From Galeopsis tetrahit (taxonomy: Eukaryota; Streptophyta; Magnoliopsida; Lamiales; Lamiaceae): DNA of 64,000 nt. Each line of letters starts with the position of its first letter. The first letter of the stretch is position 1. The notes beneath the pieces are model-generated. The model saw only the letters and a program-made list of their open reading frames with translations. It had not been told where the DNA came from and did no database searches. The stretch is from the NCBI GenBank assembly GCA_963675135.1, contig OY776126.1:23129195-23193194 (forward strand). The letters are read 5' to 3'. Made by a program: the position numbers and the translations under genes. Shown here piece by piece: positions 11,861 through 24,912 of this stretch.

Positions 11861-12017
11861 CAATACTCCTAATCAAGAAAATATAAACCAATTACAAACA
11901 TTATCACATAACAACACAAATACTGCCCTATCAACCTTACCACCCTACGCCTACTACTGCCCATGTCCAGAAAAAATCCAGGTCCACGAACAGCACCAAA
12001 ACTCACTGAAAATCCAC

Positions 12018-12668
12018 TCAACCGAAACCTTTCGAGGCTGTTTTTGCCCCTTCTCCCACCTCCCATCGCCTGCCTTTGCTGCCCTTGATGTGCTGCTGCA
12101 GCTCTTGCCCAGATTCTGTCTTATTTATTGCTCTTTGCCCACTCTCTAGGTTCTGCTCACTTTCGACTTCCCCCTTACCACCCTTTTGAACATCTATCAT
12201 AGGTTGATCACCATCCACAATCTAGTTTATATCTTCATCCATATCTCGCAAGGCATCAAACTGACCAGTGCTTACTTCATCCGTCTTGCACCCACTTGTA
12301 GAGCTAACGTCCTTGCCCACTGCCCCAGCTGGACCACTTTGACCTTTCCCCTTAAGTTTGATAAACCACATGTCATCAACCTCCCTATTTTTAATCAACT
12401 TGCCCTTCAACTCCCCCACTTTTTCCTTAGGTTTGTTAGGCGCTTTAGGTGCTCGAATAATCGGATTGCACCTGTCTGTCGTGTGTCCGAGTTTTTTACA
12501 TTTGCTGCAATACTGTGGCTCGAATTCAAACTCCACAGATTGCGTCCACTCCTTGACATCTCCAATTTTCACCCCTATCTCCCTCACAAGAGGCTTGGCC
12601 GCATCCACCTCCACAAGAACCCTAACGTACGAAACACGATATTTGGTATTTGATACCTTATCTATTTT
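12018..12668 (-). pseudogene. LINE (L1-type) ORF1 fragment with CCHC zinc knuckle
   Basis: The minus-strand reading from about 12668 gives a VSYVRVLVEVDAAKPL segment followed by FEPQYCSKCKKLGHTTDRC, a CX2CX4HX4C zinc knuckle. This arrangement is usual in the nucleic-acid-binding ORF1 of plant LINE elements with DUF4283 plus zf-CCHC. The frame stops at 12222; a hydrophilic, Gln/Lys/Gly-rich tail continues in another frame to 12018. The N-terminal DUF4283 part is missing and neither endonuclease nor reverse transcriptase follows, so this is a truncated relic. No poly-A tail or target duplication was found. Confidence 0.7.
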
Positions 12669-12689
12669 ACTATATGTTTTTTTATCGTA

Positions 12690-15010
12690 AAATTACACCC
12701 TTCGTCCCCGATTAAAACTATTCATTAACTTTGAACACTGAGATTAATAAAATTTTGGATTGTTTATGGATTGGTAGCTTTAAACACACATTATGTATTT
12801 TGTATACTATACGTGATAATGCACGGTGATGGTATAAAATTTCCAGAGATTTTATGCATATTTAATAATTCAAGAACTGCCTTAATAAATTCGAACTTCA
12901 TTTTCCTTTTAAAATTCGAGAAACTTAATTTAACCCTAAAAAAATCATTTTTTAGAGTTCTCTTTAAATAATAAAATAATAATACATGCATTTAGACTTT
13001 TTAGTGTGACATCATAGGCTTTGTATACAACTAACCCAACATCTGCACAACAATATGGCAATAAAACAATATTTTTTAATTGTAGAATCAAATCACATTC
13101 TAAAATTAGTTAGGAATAATATAATGACGAATTAGGTAGAGTTATTAGTTATGTATTCGTAATAAAATAATTAATACAATTATTTAATTCAACCGAACTT
13201 GCAAATTGCAATGCATCATGGCTAGGTTCGTTTTTTATTCAAATAAATTGCACAGATCATAATTCAGAATAATAAAAATACGTAAAAGTAATTTATTTTA
13301 TTTGTTTGCATTTTTTCCCACCCTTATTGTACAGTATTTACTAACTATCCTTGTTTTTATATTTTAAACCATTAAACTAATAAATAAAAAGTCCAAATAC
13401 TATACCAAATATTAAATTTGATAGTACGAAAAAACTTACATTTAGTAATAAAAACTTACATTTATTAATACTCTTATTTTATCATTTTAATAAAAATTAA
13501 AAATACTCTAATACCATTATTAATTTTTTCAATTTTTTTTTTTAGTTTTATGTGCCCAAACAATGTAAAAACTAATTTGAAACGGAAAATGTATTAATTT
13601 ATGATTTGAAAATAAAATTATCAAATTAAAACTAACAAATGTAGTGCTCTCTTTTTGCACTTTATAATTTTATATAATTAATAGTGTTTTGCTTTTCTTT
13701 ATTTTCTCAAAAAAAAAAAATCATGAACTTAAAATTAATTTCATCAATTACAATATCAAAAGTGTAGTTTTTAGATTACTACGGATTGCATATTTGTGGG
13801 TTTTTTTTTTTTTCATTCTCACATCATTTTGTTTTGATTAGTTTATTCGATTATTCTTTCTAAACTGTTAAGTGATGAAATTAGTAAAATAATCAGTTCT
13901 GGGGGCATCTAATTGGAGTGTTAAGGGGACACACAGAAAACAACAAATTATGGAACTCTTATATTTCAGTGTCTCTCCACCAAACCTCATAAAAACTAGG
14001 AATGTGATACCTATTACTCTATTACTACTTAAATATAATTTGTTGCCATCTCCATTGGCTCATTTTTTAAATAAAATAAATCTTACTTGGGGTTGTGTGT
14101 CGGATTAAAAATAATTAAGAGATATTTTGGATGATGTAGTATGATGTAGAATAAAATATGAATTTAAATGTGTGATAATTTTAAAAATAAAATAATATTA
14201 TAAATGTATTAATTTTGTGAGTGATTTTCATATCGATAATGTACAAAGTAAGTAATTTTAAAACAACACAACAACAAAAATGTGTAAGTAATTATGTTTG
14301 CCTAACTAAAACAAACAAAATATATACTGTCAAAATTCTAATAATTTATTGATTGTATTTTTAATTTTTACGGTACATATTATTGATAAATATTTTATTT
14401 TCTTATTGATTTAATTATTTTATTGTATTTTTTTGTTATTCAAAATTTATATTATTATCAATATATATTTTGATTTTATAAATTATTATTGATTGTAGAA
14501 TTATTATTATTAATTACATTATTTTATTTTTATTGGATTTTATTATTTTCCATATATTATATTATCAATATACATCTTATTTTTAAATATTATTATTATT
14601 GATTATAGAATTACTGTTATTATTAGTTATATATTCATCTGTCCATACTTAATATTATATTTTTTTTCTTTTTTGACTATCAACACTTAATATGCATATT
14701 TTTTAAAATGCAAATATTTATTTCTTTAGTACACTAATACACCATTGTAATTTTACCTTACATGTCTCTTTTTACATGAATTATCAATATTTATTAAAAC
14801 TCGTGCACATAAAAAATAGGTGATTACATTTTTGTAAAAAATGAAAAATTCATTCATCAATGCATGAAATACATAATATCATGCACCTGATATACGGAGT
14901 ACAAATTTTATATTTGTGCACTCATCAAATCTAGTGTTATATTTGAGTTAAAGTCATGTTTTATTTACATATATGTGATCATTTTATATAAATTAATTTT
15001 GTTAAGTTAT
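12690..15010. other. AT-rich intergenic stretch, no gene seen
   Basis: Very AT-rich, with many homopolymer and ATT-type simple runs (for example 14340-14620). No splice-linked exons, no conserved domain and no clean element ends. Confidence 0.6.
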
Positions 15011-15011
15011 A

Positions 15012-15262
15012 CATTTGTCCCCCTAAAAGTTACTATTCATTTATTTTTCTGCACATTGATTAAAAAATATAATATTATATGTATAGGGAATTGTTGAGGT
15101 AGATAGAAATGAAAAAAAAATTGTAGAGAGAGATATATACAAGAGAAAATGTAGACAACGATAATAAAATAAAAGGTACGGAGATATAGTGGATGCTGCC
15201 AAAAAAAAATGTAACTTTTAGTGGAACGTCCAAAATGGTAAAAATTGGTAACTTCGAAGTGG
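15012..15262. repeat. Decayed Stowaway-like MITE
   Basis: Left phrase GTCCCCCTAAAAGTTAC and right phrase GTAACTTTTAGTGGAACGTC are imperfect inverted copies and match common Stowaway ends, but the outer CTCCCTCC termini and TA duplications are lost. Confidence 0.45.
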
Positions 15263-15653
15263 CCTAAAGAGAATTAGCTTGCACATTTCAATAAAAATTT
15301 ATGTCACGTTACATCTATATGTTTAATTACACGGTGCAACTGTTGCACAAGAATGATGTAGCGAGCATGTTGATTGTAAAAAAAGACATTTTCCACCTAA
15401 CGTTGATACAAAGAATACCATGGAGATAGGGAAGAAGGGGAAAAAATCATAGATTTCATTCATAATCATTCAATCTAAAATAAGGATAGAACTACGTTAT
15501 AGCCAAGGGGGTCATGTGCCAGAGAGATTACATAAGGGTGTTTTTTTATGACGTAGCTAAAACTTCATTCGTTGCAGTGTTAATGTTATGACACATACAT
15601 TTACTAAAATATCACTTTTTATAACAGTCCTTATATTTGGATCGAGTCTCGTA

Positions 15654-15939
15654 GGGGGTATTTGTTTTGGGACTCCCCCGTACTTCGTGATTTCACATTC
15701 GATTTTCCCCATCCAACTACATCCACCCCTAAAAATACCTATACATTCCACTATTACATCCTATTATTACATCTCATCCAACTACTCTTACACAATTTGA
15801 TTTGACATAAAGTTACATCTCATCCTACTCAAAATTTCAAAACAAACACACACAATTACTATTTATCAAAAAATTTCCATCCAGAATTTTTCCATCCAAA
15901 ATTTCCCCCAACCTACATAATCCCAAAACAAACATCCCC
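15654..15939. mobile_element. Tourist-like MITE
   Basis: Ends GGGGGTATTTGTTTTGGGA and TCCCAAAACAAACATCCCC are near-perfect inverted repeats of the GGG...TTTGTTTT form seen in PIF/Harbinger MITEs. TA borders both sides, but a full 3-bp duplication is not preserved. About 286 bp, non-coding. Confidence 0.7.
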
Positions 15940-15941
15940 TA

Positions 15942-17852
15942 AAGGTTCATCACATTTGCCCTTGCAACTATTACATCTTTACTTGCTTTGAAGAAAATTA
16001 TATATATTCGTATAATTTGAGAAAGGTGAATGGCTTCCCACGTGCAGTACATGTGGCGCACGTGCAAGATTTTGGCTATTGTACAACCGTTTCAGGAAAA
16101 ACCCACAAAGATAAAATTCAAGATCCATTGGTAGAAGAAAATGTGAGGCTCTGAAAATTTTCTGAGGTCAAAATTTGGAAGGATGGGCCCCACGAAAGTG
16201 GGCCATGACCTATGAAAATTGGCCACACCACTTTCCTTTAATTAATACTAAAAATACCATTAACCTAATTAATCTTTAATAAAGTATGTAAGATTTGAAA
16301 TGAATTAGTCTTAAGTCATACTTTAATGAAAAGGTTATGCTTCAAATCAAAGACTAATTCCTCCTCCAATAGAGGCTTTTATCTCAGTAAATAATAATGA
16401 TATTTTTAAATAAAGGGATTGTTTAGTATTATGATTTGAATTTACTGTTTTGCCCTTGAAAGACGTTACCGTTTAAATGTGTTTAAAACTTTAATTGTAG
16501 TTAGAGATGGAGTATAATGTATGCAATAATTTATAGACAGATAATTAAAAACATTAAAAAAAAATGTAGAAATGCTTCACTGCATGCATTATAATCAGCC
16601 ACGAATTTCAGTGATCCAAATTTCCAGATTCATGAAGAAATTAATGAATAGTTTGACAGGTGAGTTGACCATGATAAATTTTCATTTTAATGCATTAAAA
16701 TCGAGGACGAAAGTTCCCTAAATTTGGCCCATATTTTTATTTTTTGGACATCTAGATATAAGCATTTGGTCGAACGAGATTTAAAAAAGAAATATTGATA
16801 GCAATAAATTCATTGCTGATATTTTTTTAATTTTCAGATTATATTTATGAAAAGGTTTGAACTAAATAAACAAATAACGATGTGATTAATTATATCAAAT
16901 TTATCATTTCTTATGAACTTAATGAATTGCCATACATAGTTAAAATGAAACTATACTAGTAAAATTGTAAATTATAATTACATGAATATGAATTCATTCT
17001 TATTGAGTTATAATTAAATGAACAAAATAGATTTTCCTTATGAATATCAATATACTTGCAGTACTGTTTAGTTCAAAATAATATTCCATCTACTATTAAA
17101 TTTGAGCCTCATAACTCGATCATATGGCATCAGTTTGGCATTATCCACTTCTTCAGACTGCTTATACATTTTGTTTATTGTTGTACTTGTCATAAATTAA
17201 CAATCCATTTTGTTGACATTTTAAATAATATATTAAATAGTAGTAATACTATTCCACTAAACATCCATGTTAATTTTCCTTCATTTTTATAAAATTTTAA
17301 TCATTCTTTTCCTTTAAAGATATAGAAATTTCTCGATATTTCTATTAATACATTCGTAAATATAAAACGTTGATATTTCCACTAATACTGATATTTTAAT
17401 CAATGGGCATACGTTTGTCTTGATTGACAAATTCTTAATCGGTCTCTACGAGCATACAATGTGTTGTCTCGATGAGCAAATATTTATCTAGAGATAATAC
17501 TATTAAGATACTATTCAAACATTCATAACACCGATACAACATTCAAATGTTCATACTATGAATATTTAAATGTTGTTTCGATGGACAATTATTTATGTCG
17601 ATGATAAAATAATGAATAATAAATAGAGTGGATGATATATTTAAGTCGAATGATATTGAGTATTTTCATATAAAAATGAGAAAATACTTTTATGAAGTGA
17701 GTAGAAAATTATTATTTTTTCTTATAAAAGAAGGGTACGAATCTCGTTGCCCTAAAAAACCGTTTAAAAGACGATTTCGGTTCAATTTCTTAACTGAAAC
17801 CACCGGTTCGACTCAAATCTCAAATAAATAAATGGAACGAATGTTTTCAGAA
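15942..17852. other. AT-rich intergenic stretch, no gene seen
   Basis: No gene recognised. Two G-box-like CACGTG cores lie near 16040-16065, and an imperfect inverted repeat around a GAATTAGTCTT phrase lies at 16290-16372. Neither can be tied to a gene. Confidence 0.5.
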
Positions 17853-17862
17853 GGTCACCCTA

Positions 17863-18894
17863 GGGGATGGGAAAATTGACTAAGGTCCTAGGGGATGGGA
17901 AAAATTATTTCTTTTGGGAGGAAAATTGGACGGGGGAAGGAACTCTTAAGGATAAATTTAAGAGATTATGCCTGATTAGCGTAGACAAGGAGAAACAGTG
18001 GGGGAAATGGGTGTTTGAGAGGGGAATACTTGGAGGTGGACTTGGAGATGGAGAAGGGCACTATTTGATAGGGAACTAACATCTTATAACAATCTTCTAT
18101 CTGTGATGGACAGGTTCCAACCAAAAGACGGAATCGAAGACTCATGGAAATGGATCGCATCGAACACATGGAAGTTCTCCACAAAAGAGACGTACGATCG
18201 ACCTTATTAAACCAAAACCAAGACACTCGATCGGAAGATAAGCTGATCCAAGGATTTAAAAGCATATGAAATAATTTTGCACCCTCAAAAGTCAAGGCTC
18301 ATGCATGGAGGCTTTTATGGGGAAGACTGCCTACACGTTCCAACCTTAGAAGAAGAAACATCCTCAACCAGAATGACGATTTAAGGTGCGTACTATGTGG
18401 TGATAGTGACGAAACCGAGAAACACATCTTTTTTGAATGCTCCCAAGCATACCAAGTATGGATGGAATGTCTGACTTGGCTCAAGTTCCCGACAGTACTC
18501 CCGTCAGACATCCTAGATAACTTCCTAGGCCTTGGGGGCATGATAAAGGGTGGAAATGGGAAGAAGATTGCCACTTGTATATGGCTATGTGTGGTATGGT
18601 TTATATGAAAATGGAGAAACGCAGTTCTCTTAAAAAATGAAACCTTTTCGATCACAAAAGTCAAGGAGGAGCTAAGAGCAAGAATATGGAGTTGGTTCAC
18701 GATTAAATATCCCACTCGTAATATCCCATCGTTCAGGTTTTGAATATTAGATCCACTTAAGTGCATGGTTTGAAATTTGTGTAGTATAAGAGTTAATATT
18801 TCTCTCATTTGATATGCCTTGTACACTGACTTTCTCGAGTATCTCTTGTACCCAATATTAATATAAATCCTTTTACCGATAAACAAAAAAAAAG
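17863..18894 (+). pseudogene. 5'-truncated LINE: end of reverse transcriptase with zf-RVT domain and poly-A tail
   Basis: A 10-bp direct repeat GGTCACCCTA flanks the insert (17853-17862 and 18895-18904), and its right end is a poly-A run (18884-18893), as expected for target-primed retroposition. The plus strand encodes the C-terminal zinc-binding domain of a plant LINE reverse transcriptase: AHAWRLLWGRLPTRSNLRRR followed by CVLCGDSDETEKHIFFEC (CX2C...HX4C type) around 18300-18440, then a WRNAVLLKN segment near 18610-18640. Upstream pieces around 17890-18080 (GDGKNYFFWEENW) belong to the same region but are broken by frameshifts. Only the last kilobase of a typical 6-kb L1 is present. Confidence 0.8.
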
Positions 18895-18904
18895 GGTCAC
18901 CCTA

Positions 18905-19934
18905 AATAAAAAGAATGTTTTGAGAAGCTCTATAATTTGGCTATGAAGGTCGGTGATGCGCACATTCAATGCCAACCAGATTGTGGGTGTGAAACAACTC
19001 TATGAGTCTATGAAATGGTCAAACTTCTCTGTATTCACAATTTCCATCATTCAATCCAGGGGAAAAAAATCTAACATATGGATTTATATATTTATTGTTT
19101 TTTGAAAAAAACAGACATAATTTTTTGGATAGTAATTCAAGAATTAATTGAGACGTATTCAAACAAAATAATTGTACTACCTTATATTTAAAATATATAT
19201 TTAGAAAATCATTAACTTTTCATTATACCCTTAATTAATTACATTGAAAATTTAAATGAGACTTTGAATACTATTAATATCTAAGTATTTTACTATTTTT
19301 AATGTTCCAAGAGTAAATTAGGGAAAAATATAATTTATTAATATTGAAAAGTGCTTAATGATTAAAGGTAAATTAGAAAAGAAATATAATTAATTAACAT
19401 TAAAAAGTATAAAAACATTTAAATTGTAGATAAAATGAGGAGTTAAAACATATTTTAATTTGAATTGAAAATAGTATTTATTTTAGCATTAATAATTTGA
19501 GTCCTACCCCAATAATATTGAATCTACGTGCTCATAAACCTTGTCAAGAATATTACATTACTTTTAATATATTAATTTATTTATATATGCATATTTTTAT
19601 ATATAAATAAGCACGTTGAATATTCTAGTCCATGAATTATAACAAGTCTCAAATTGCATTTCAACAAGTCTCAAACTGTTTATTTAAAATAATAGAGCCT
19701 AATCAAGTTTATTGGATTTGTGACCAGAGCTTGAATTGGAAGAAATAAGTTCATTCAAATTTGAATCGACCTCGAATTAAAAATTTTAACATTGTAATCT
19801 AGCTTAAAATATATCAACTCAACTCTTTTTGATACACCCCTTAAATTTAAAATTGCATTAATCATAGATATGTAGGTGTGCTATTGTTTAATTATTCTAG
19901 TTAATAGGTTTGATATTATATAAAATTATTAATA
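18905..19934. other. AT-rich intergenic stretch, no gene seen
   Basis: No exon-like ORF or element ends. The phrase GAATGTTTTGAGAAGC just right of the LINE echoes GAATGTTTTCAGAAGG just left of it, beyond the duplication itself. Confidence 0.5.
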
Positions 19935-20128
19935 CTCATCCATTCTTTATTATTTAATGTTTTAGAATTAGTTGGTGAAATTAAGAATCATTTAATAATG
20001 ACAAATTTATCCTTCATTAGAATAAATTTTCGAGATCAAAATATGGCTATTTTTTTTAAAGGTGAAAAAATCGAAAATATCCAATAATTAAATCACCCTA
20101 AAATATTAAATAATAAAAGTGGAGGGAG
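19935..20128. mobile_element. Stowaway-type MITE
   Basis: Ends CTCATCCATTCTTTATTATT and the complement of CTCCCTCCACTTTTATTATT, with TA on both sides (19933-19934 and 20129-20130). 194 bp, non-coding. Confidence 0.75.
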
Positions 20129-20588
20129 TAATTCACAAGTGAGATTTCAGAGTAAAATATTAAGTTATTATAAAATTTAACTGTACATCAATTCATCTGT
20201 TCCATTTTTTATGCTTTAATCGTTGTTTCATTTTATAGAATTTTTAACACATGTTGTTCCATATTATAAAATATTATTTTAATAATATTTTTTTTAATAC
20301 ATGTCAATAAATCAGATAATAAAATAAAAGATGAAATACTAAAAGATAATAATTAAAACATGTAATTTCATACTTCATAATTATAGGAAAATTCTAAAAA
20401 TCACATATTGTGATACTAATTATTTATTTTCTTTTTGGAAAAAGAAATAAATGAATAATCCAATTATCCAAAGCATTACATATGTACATCGATGGACAAG
20501 GGCAAATTTGTAAATCCAGTTCTAAAAGTCTCCAAGGTTTTCACCTTCTCCATATCATGGTTACCCTTTTTGGCTTTTTCTCCCCTGT

Positions 20589-20598
20589 GCTATAAATG
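20589..20598 (+). promoter_or_regulatory. Probable TATA box of the receptor-like kinase gene
   Basis: GCTATAAATG lies before a CT-rich stretch that looks like a transcribed leader. A start about 30 bp downstream would give a leader of roughly 0.7 kb including one intron. Inferred from motif and position. Confidence 0.5.
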
Positions 20599-21213
20599 CA
20601 ATCTTCTGTCTTCCCATTTTCATTACTTTTACTATTCACTCACTTTATCTCTCTGGTTTCCTCCATTGCAAACCAAGCTTTCTTTTCTGATGCGCCTCTA
20701 TTCTCCCACATTCACCTACCTAATTCACCCAACTTTGCTTTTATCTGCCATCTCCCAGCGCTGTTAATTCTTTCCACCATTAAAATAAAACTCTGCCCAC
20801 TTATAAAGATTTGATTTTTGTCTGGCATTGTTTGAGAAAGAAAAGAATTACTCTGCCATTTGCATTATTGTTATTGTTTTCTTGAATTCCCTCTGGCCCA
20901 CTGCAGGGCCATATTATTCTTCTTCTAAACTACTCCTCTTCAGCTGCTTAACTTTCTTTTTCCTAAATTGGTTTTTCTTTTCTGGGTTTTTTGTATTTTA
21001 TCTCACATTGCAATTCTATGCCCATTCAGCCTCTGTTTGCCCCTACAAAAAGTGCCCTTTATTTGCTTCTTTGGGTTTTCAAGGAAGAAGATCGGGGGGC
21101 CCGAGTCAGATCAATTCAATAGGTGACATAGCTTCTCTAATTTACTTTTCTTGTTAGAATCAAGTTCCTTTTTTTCTTCTTCTTCCATTTGCTTTTGCTG
21201 CTTAGATCATAAG

Positions 21214-21685
21214 GTATGCTTGCTTTGAATTTGCTGTCTTTTGTTATTCCAACATTGAGATTTGAGATTTGGCTTTAATTATCCATGTTTTTTAGGTTAA
21301 TTGAGATTCAGTTCGATTTCTGAAATGCTCTGACTTTTGTGAAGATTTTATCTTGTACATGATAGGTTCCTATTGTTTTCTTCCTTGTGAAGATTATGAA
21401 AACAAAAATTTGTTTTATGCATTGAGATAGTAACCTTGATTCTCCCCTTCATTTCATACCTATAATGGTGTTTGATTCGGTCTGCTGTAAAATTTGATTA
21501 CATATAGCAGTAGTTAAAGTAATGCAGTAAAAAGGATTCATTTGTTGGAGATGGGGAATGCTGAATCTGAATGACATCTGCTTGGTTGAGAATTGCATTT
21601 TATACTGTCAATAATTGTTGAATCTTCTAGTTAGATGTTACGATTTAGTGCTTTATGGTAATGTGATTTGTGTTGTGTGATCTAG
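21214..21685 (+). other. Possible leader intron of the receptor-like kinase gene
   Basis: A strong donor AAG|GTATGC at 21213/21214 and an acceptor TCTAG at 21685 would place an intron in the 5' leader, about 90 bp before the start codon. The interval is T-rich and full of stops, like an intron. A weaker donor at 21122/21123 is the alternative. Confidence 0.4.
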
Positions 21686-21775
21686 GGTTCAATGGATGAA
21701 TTATAGTCCAGAACATATAGAGGGACTGAGCAGAATTTCAGAATTTCTTCCTTGCCTAGCTCCAATTTGAAGAAT

Positions 21776-24141
21776 ATGTCCTCGGAGAGCTTAAATTCTG
21801 AGTTATCGAAGAGATATGGGGGGATAAAACTATGGGTTCTTATCTGCATATCCATGGGTGCATTTATAGTTCTAATACTTGGGATCCTGTCAATATGGGT
21901 CATGTTTCGTAGAAAATCTCGAAGAACCAACAAGTACAGCATTTGCCAAATCCCTAATGTTTCGAAGGAAATCAGGGTCGATAGAGTTGGGGGTCAGAGC
22001 ACATTTGATCATCCCGATAGTTTATTCTTGAATGTTAATGATACGAGTGATAAGATGTCCGAGAAAATGTTAGTTCATTTAGGAAGGAGTAAATCGAGTG
22101 AAGTTGACGATATTAGCCAGTGCAGTTCAGTGTATCATCATGAAAGGGCAGGTAGCTCCCAATCAGGAGAGGAAGGGCATTCCGGTAATTCCAGAAAACA
22201 ACCTTCTTCGTCGTATGGGCACGCTATGGCATCTCCTTTAATTGGTTTGCCAGAAACATCTCATCTTGGGTGGGGCCACTGGTTCACACTTAGAGATCTT
22301 GAAACTGCAACAAGTCGTTTCTCTCCAGAGTTTGTTATTGGGGAAGGTGGTTATGGGGTTGTTTATAGGGGTAGATTGGTCAACGGCACGGAGGTAGCTG
22401 TTAAGAAACTTCTTAATAATCTGTGAGTATCAAACTTATTTTTCAACTTATCTATAGCTTGTTGCATTAACCTTACAGATTTATTGATGCTATGTATGAT
22501 TAAATGATAAATTATGTTGTAGTGGCCAAGCCGAGAAAGAATTTAGGGTTGAAGTAGAGGCCATTGGTCATGTTCGTCATAAAAATCTTGTTCGTCTTCT
22601 TGGCTATTGCATAGAAGGAGTCCACAGGTGAGAAGCTTCTTTACTTAAACAGAGCATCACACCTTCTAGAATGTTCTATAATAAGTTTATTAGCTGATCT
22701 AGCATCGCTTGTGCATACAGGATGTTGGTATATGAGTATGTAAACAATGGCAACCTTGAACAATGGCTTCATGGGGCAATGAGACAACATGGTACCCTAA
22801 CATGGGAAGCTCGTATGAAGGTTCTGCTTGGTACTGCAAGAGCGTAAGTTGACTTTTCAAGAGACTACTCAAAACAAAACACTATTTATTTGTTCATTTT
22901 TTGGCATCAACAACTAATTTTAATGAAATTGAGCTTACTTTGCAGACTTTCTTATTTGCATGAAGCTATTGAACCTAAAGTAGTGCACCGTGACATAAAA
23001 TCTAGTAACATTTTGATTGACGATGAGTTCAATTCAAAAGTTTCTGACTTTGGTTTGGCTAAGCTCTTGGAACCCGGAGAAAGCCATATAGCAACGAGAG
23101 TGATGGGAACATTTGGGTATATGTTATTTTGATCTCCCGTTTTACCTCTATTCTATGCCACTCATGTTTTCAATTCAGTTGTTTCTTCTGTTTGGTATTT
23201 TTATAACTAAGTCTTTTTGTGGATTTCAGTTATGTGGCTCCTGAATATGCAAATAGTGGCTTGTTGAATGAAAAGAGTGATGTTTATAGTTTTGGTGTTT
23301 TGCTCTTAGAAGCTGTTACTGGCAGAGATCCTGTGGACTATGGCCGTCCAGCCAATGAGGTACTAATTTCTTCAATTTGGTCATTTAGGCTCTGAATTAG
23401 ATGTAAATACATATTCCCTCCAGTTCAATTTTTTTGGACAAATTATGGAAAGTCGTTTTGTAGATTTCTATTTCTGAACTGCCCTCATATTAAGGGCAAT
23501 TATAGGAATCTAATTGGTTTCTTAATATACACGCATTGATCTAAAACATCACATATTTTGAACTGGAGGTAGTATAATACCTACAAAATTTATTACTTTT
23601 AAAAAAATAAAAATTCATCAAGATTCCACTATGGCGTGTGTATGGCAGGTTAACCTTGTTGAGTGGTTGAAAATGATGGTCGGGAACAGGCGAGCGGAGG
23701 AAGTTGTTGACCCAAACCTTGAAGTCGCGCCCACAACCCGAGCTTTGAAGCGTGCACTTCTAGTTGCACTTCGGTGTGTTGATCCTGATTCCCAAAAACG
23801 CCCCAAGATGAGTCATGTGGTCCGAATGCTTGATACTGACGAGTTTCCTTATCGTGAGGTGAGCTTATATCTAAGAATAATGCACTAATACTTATGACAT
23901 ACTAATCAATTAATATTTATTTAACTTGACTAAATATAAAAATGTTTTTGGAGAAGAGGACAGCATAGGTTCAGTGTATTCTTTGCTAATTTTCACTATT
24001 GATGTTCTGTGTGTTCAGGACCGGAGGAATAGGAAAAATCGAGCTACGAGCATAGATATCGATTCTGTGAAGGAGACTGAAATAGAAAGCAGTTTGGATA
24101 GCCACACATTTGAGACGAACAATGCAGGCGATAGAAGCTAA
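21776..24141 (+). CDS. Receptor-like protein kinase, At5g18500/At2g42960 type
   Basis: Plasma-membrane serine/threonine kinase without a real extracellular domain. Exons 21776-22422, 22523-22627, 22721-22843, 22946-23116, 23230-23359, 23649-23858 and 24019-24141 join in frame to 503 codons (502 residues), near the family's usual 480-510. The ATG at 21776 is chosen over an upstream in-frame TTG; it gives the [12 protein letters not shown] start usual for the family. One transmembrane helix (residues 17-42) is followed by basic RRKSRR. The kinase domain has the glycine loop [11 protein letters not shown] (189-199), catalytic Lys210, HRDIKSSN (306-313), DFG (326-328) and APE (352-354): an active RD kinase. 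A Ser-rich juxtamembrane stretch (110-150) is likely phosphorylated. Ligand and substrate cannot be read from the sequence. A MITE sits in intron 5. Confidence 0.95.
23414..23572. mobile_element. Short Stowaway-type MITE in intron 5 of the kinase gene
   Basis: Ends TTCCCTCCAGTTCAA and the complement of CTACCTCCAGTTCAA, with TA on both sides (23412-23413 and 23573-23574). At 159 bp it is the smallest MITE of this type here and does not disturb the splice sites. Confidence 0.75.
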
Positions 24142-24912
24142 CAGAGGGAATGCAGTTTGAGATTAATTATTGCTTGTAGCCTCCTGATTTTAGAGCTTAA
24201 TTTCATGACTATGTTCATCTTCAAAATTTGCTACTTTGAAAAGTTTTTCTTGCATGACAGAAATCAAAACTAGGATGGCCCAATTAGCAGCAGCTCTTAC
24301 AGATCCGGGGTTGGGGGTGGTGGGTGGTGTTTGTGGGAGGATTGTTTTTGTACAGGTGTTTCATGGATCATTGAACTCTCTCTGATAATGTTGTGAATTC
24401 ATAATCTATCATTCTTTTTGTCGGATTTTATGGATGTTACATTAAGTGAAATACATGTTTTGCTCAATCATGTTATACCAAGTCTGAGGTTTTTCATGTT
24501 GGTTAGGTCTATTGTTGAATTAAGTTCATATGAATTTTAGTATATAAAGTTGGGTAAATATCTTCTTTTTTTGTCTCTTAAGTTTTGAATCAGGTTCATA
24601 TGTATTTTAAGTTGTACTCCTACACTTTATAAGACCAACTGATAGGTCATCTTATAGATCCGTTAGAGAGCCACTTACCTCTATTGATGTGGACCATTGA
24701 GAACGTAACAACGGATGTACGGGTCTAACACAAAACTAAACAACACAGTGCAAAAGATCATGAAAAAAGTGAAAACTACGATATGTAAAAAAGTCGTATT
24801 CACGTGACATCCTAATGAAGATTGCACAATATAAATACTATGAATTTAAATTTACTTTTCCAGTGCAACATTCAAATTCACACTATAAATATGAACTCAA
24901 TCTTTAAACAAT
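24142..24912. other. 3' untranslated and intergenic DNA downstream of the kinase gene
   Basis: The first 200-300 bp is probably the kinase 3' untranslated region. No other gene is visible before the Gypsy element starts at 24918. Confidence 0.5.

Noticed and set aside
12186..12690. Plus-strand ORFs of 155 and 110 codons
   Set aside because: Antisense of the LINE ORF1 fragment with its zinc knuckle on the minus strand.
20492..21157. Short ORFs with hydrophobic, signal-like starts upstream of the kinase gene
   Set aside because: CT-rich leader sequence translated in passing; one ATG lies within the TATA box itself, and no partner exons or family features exist.
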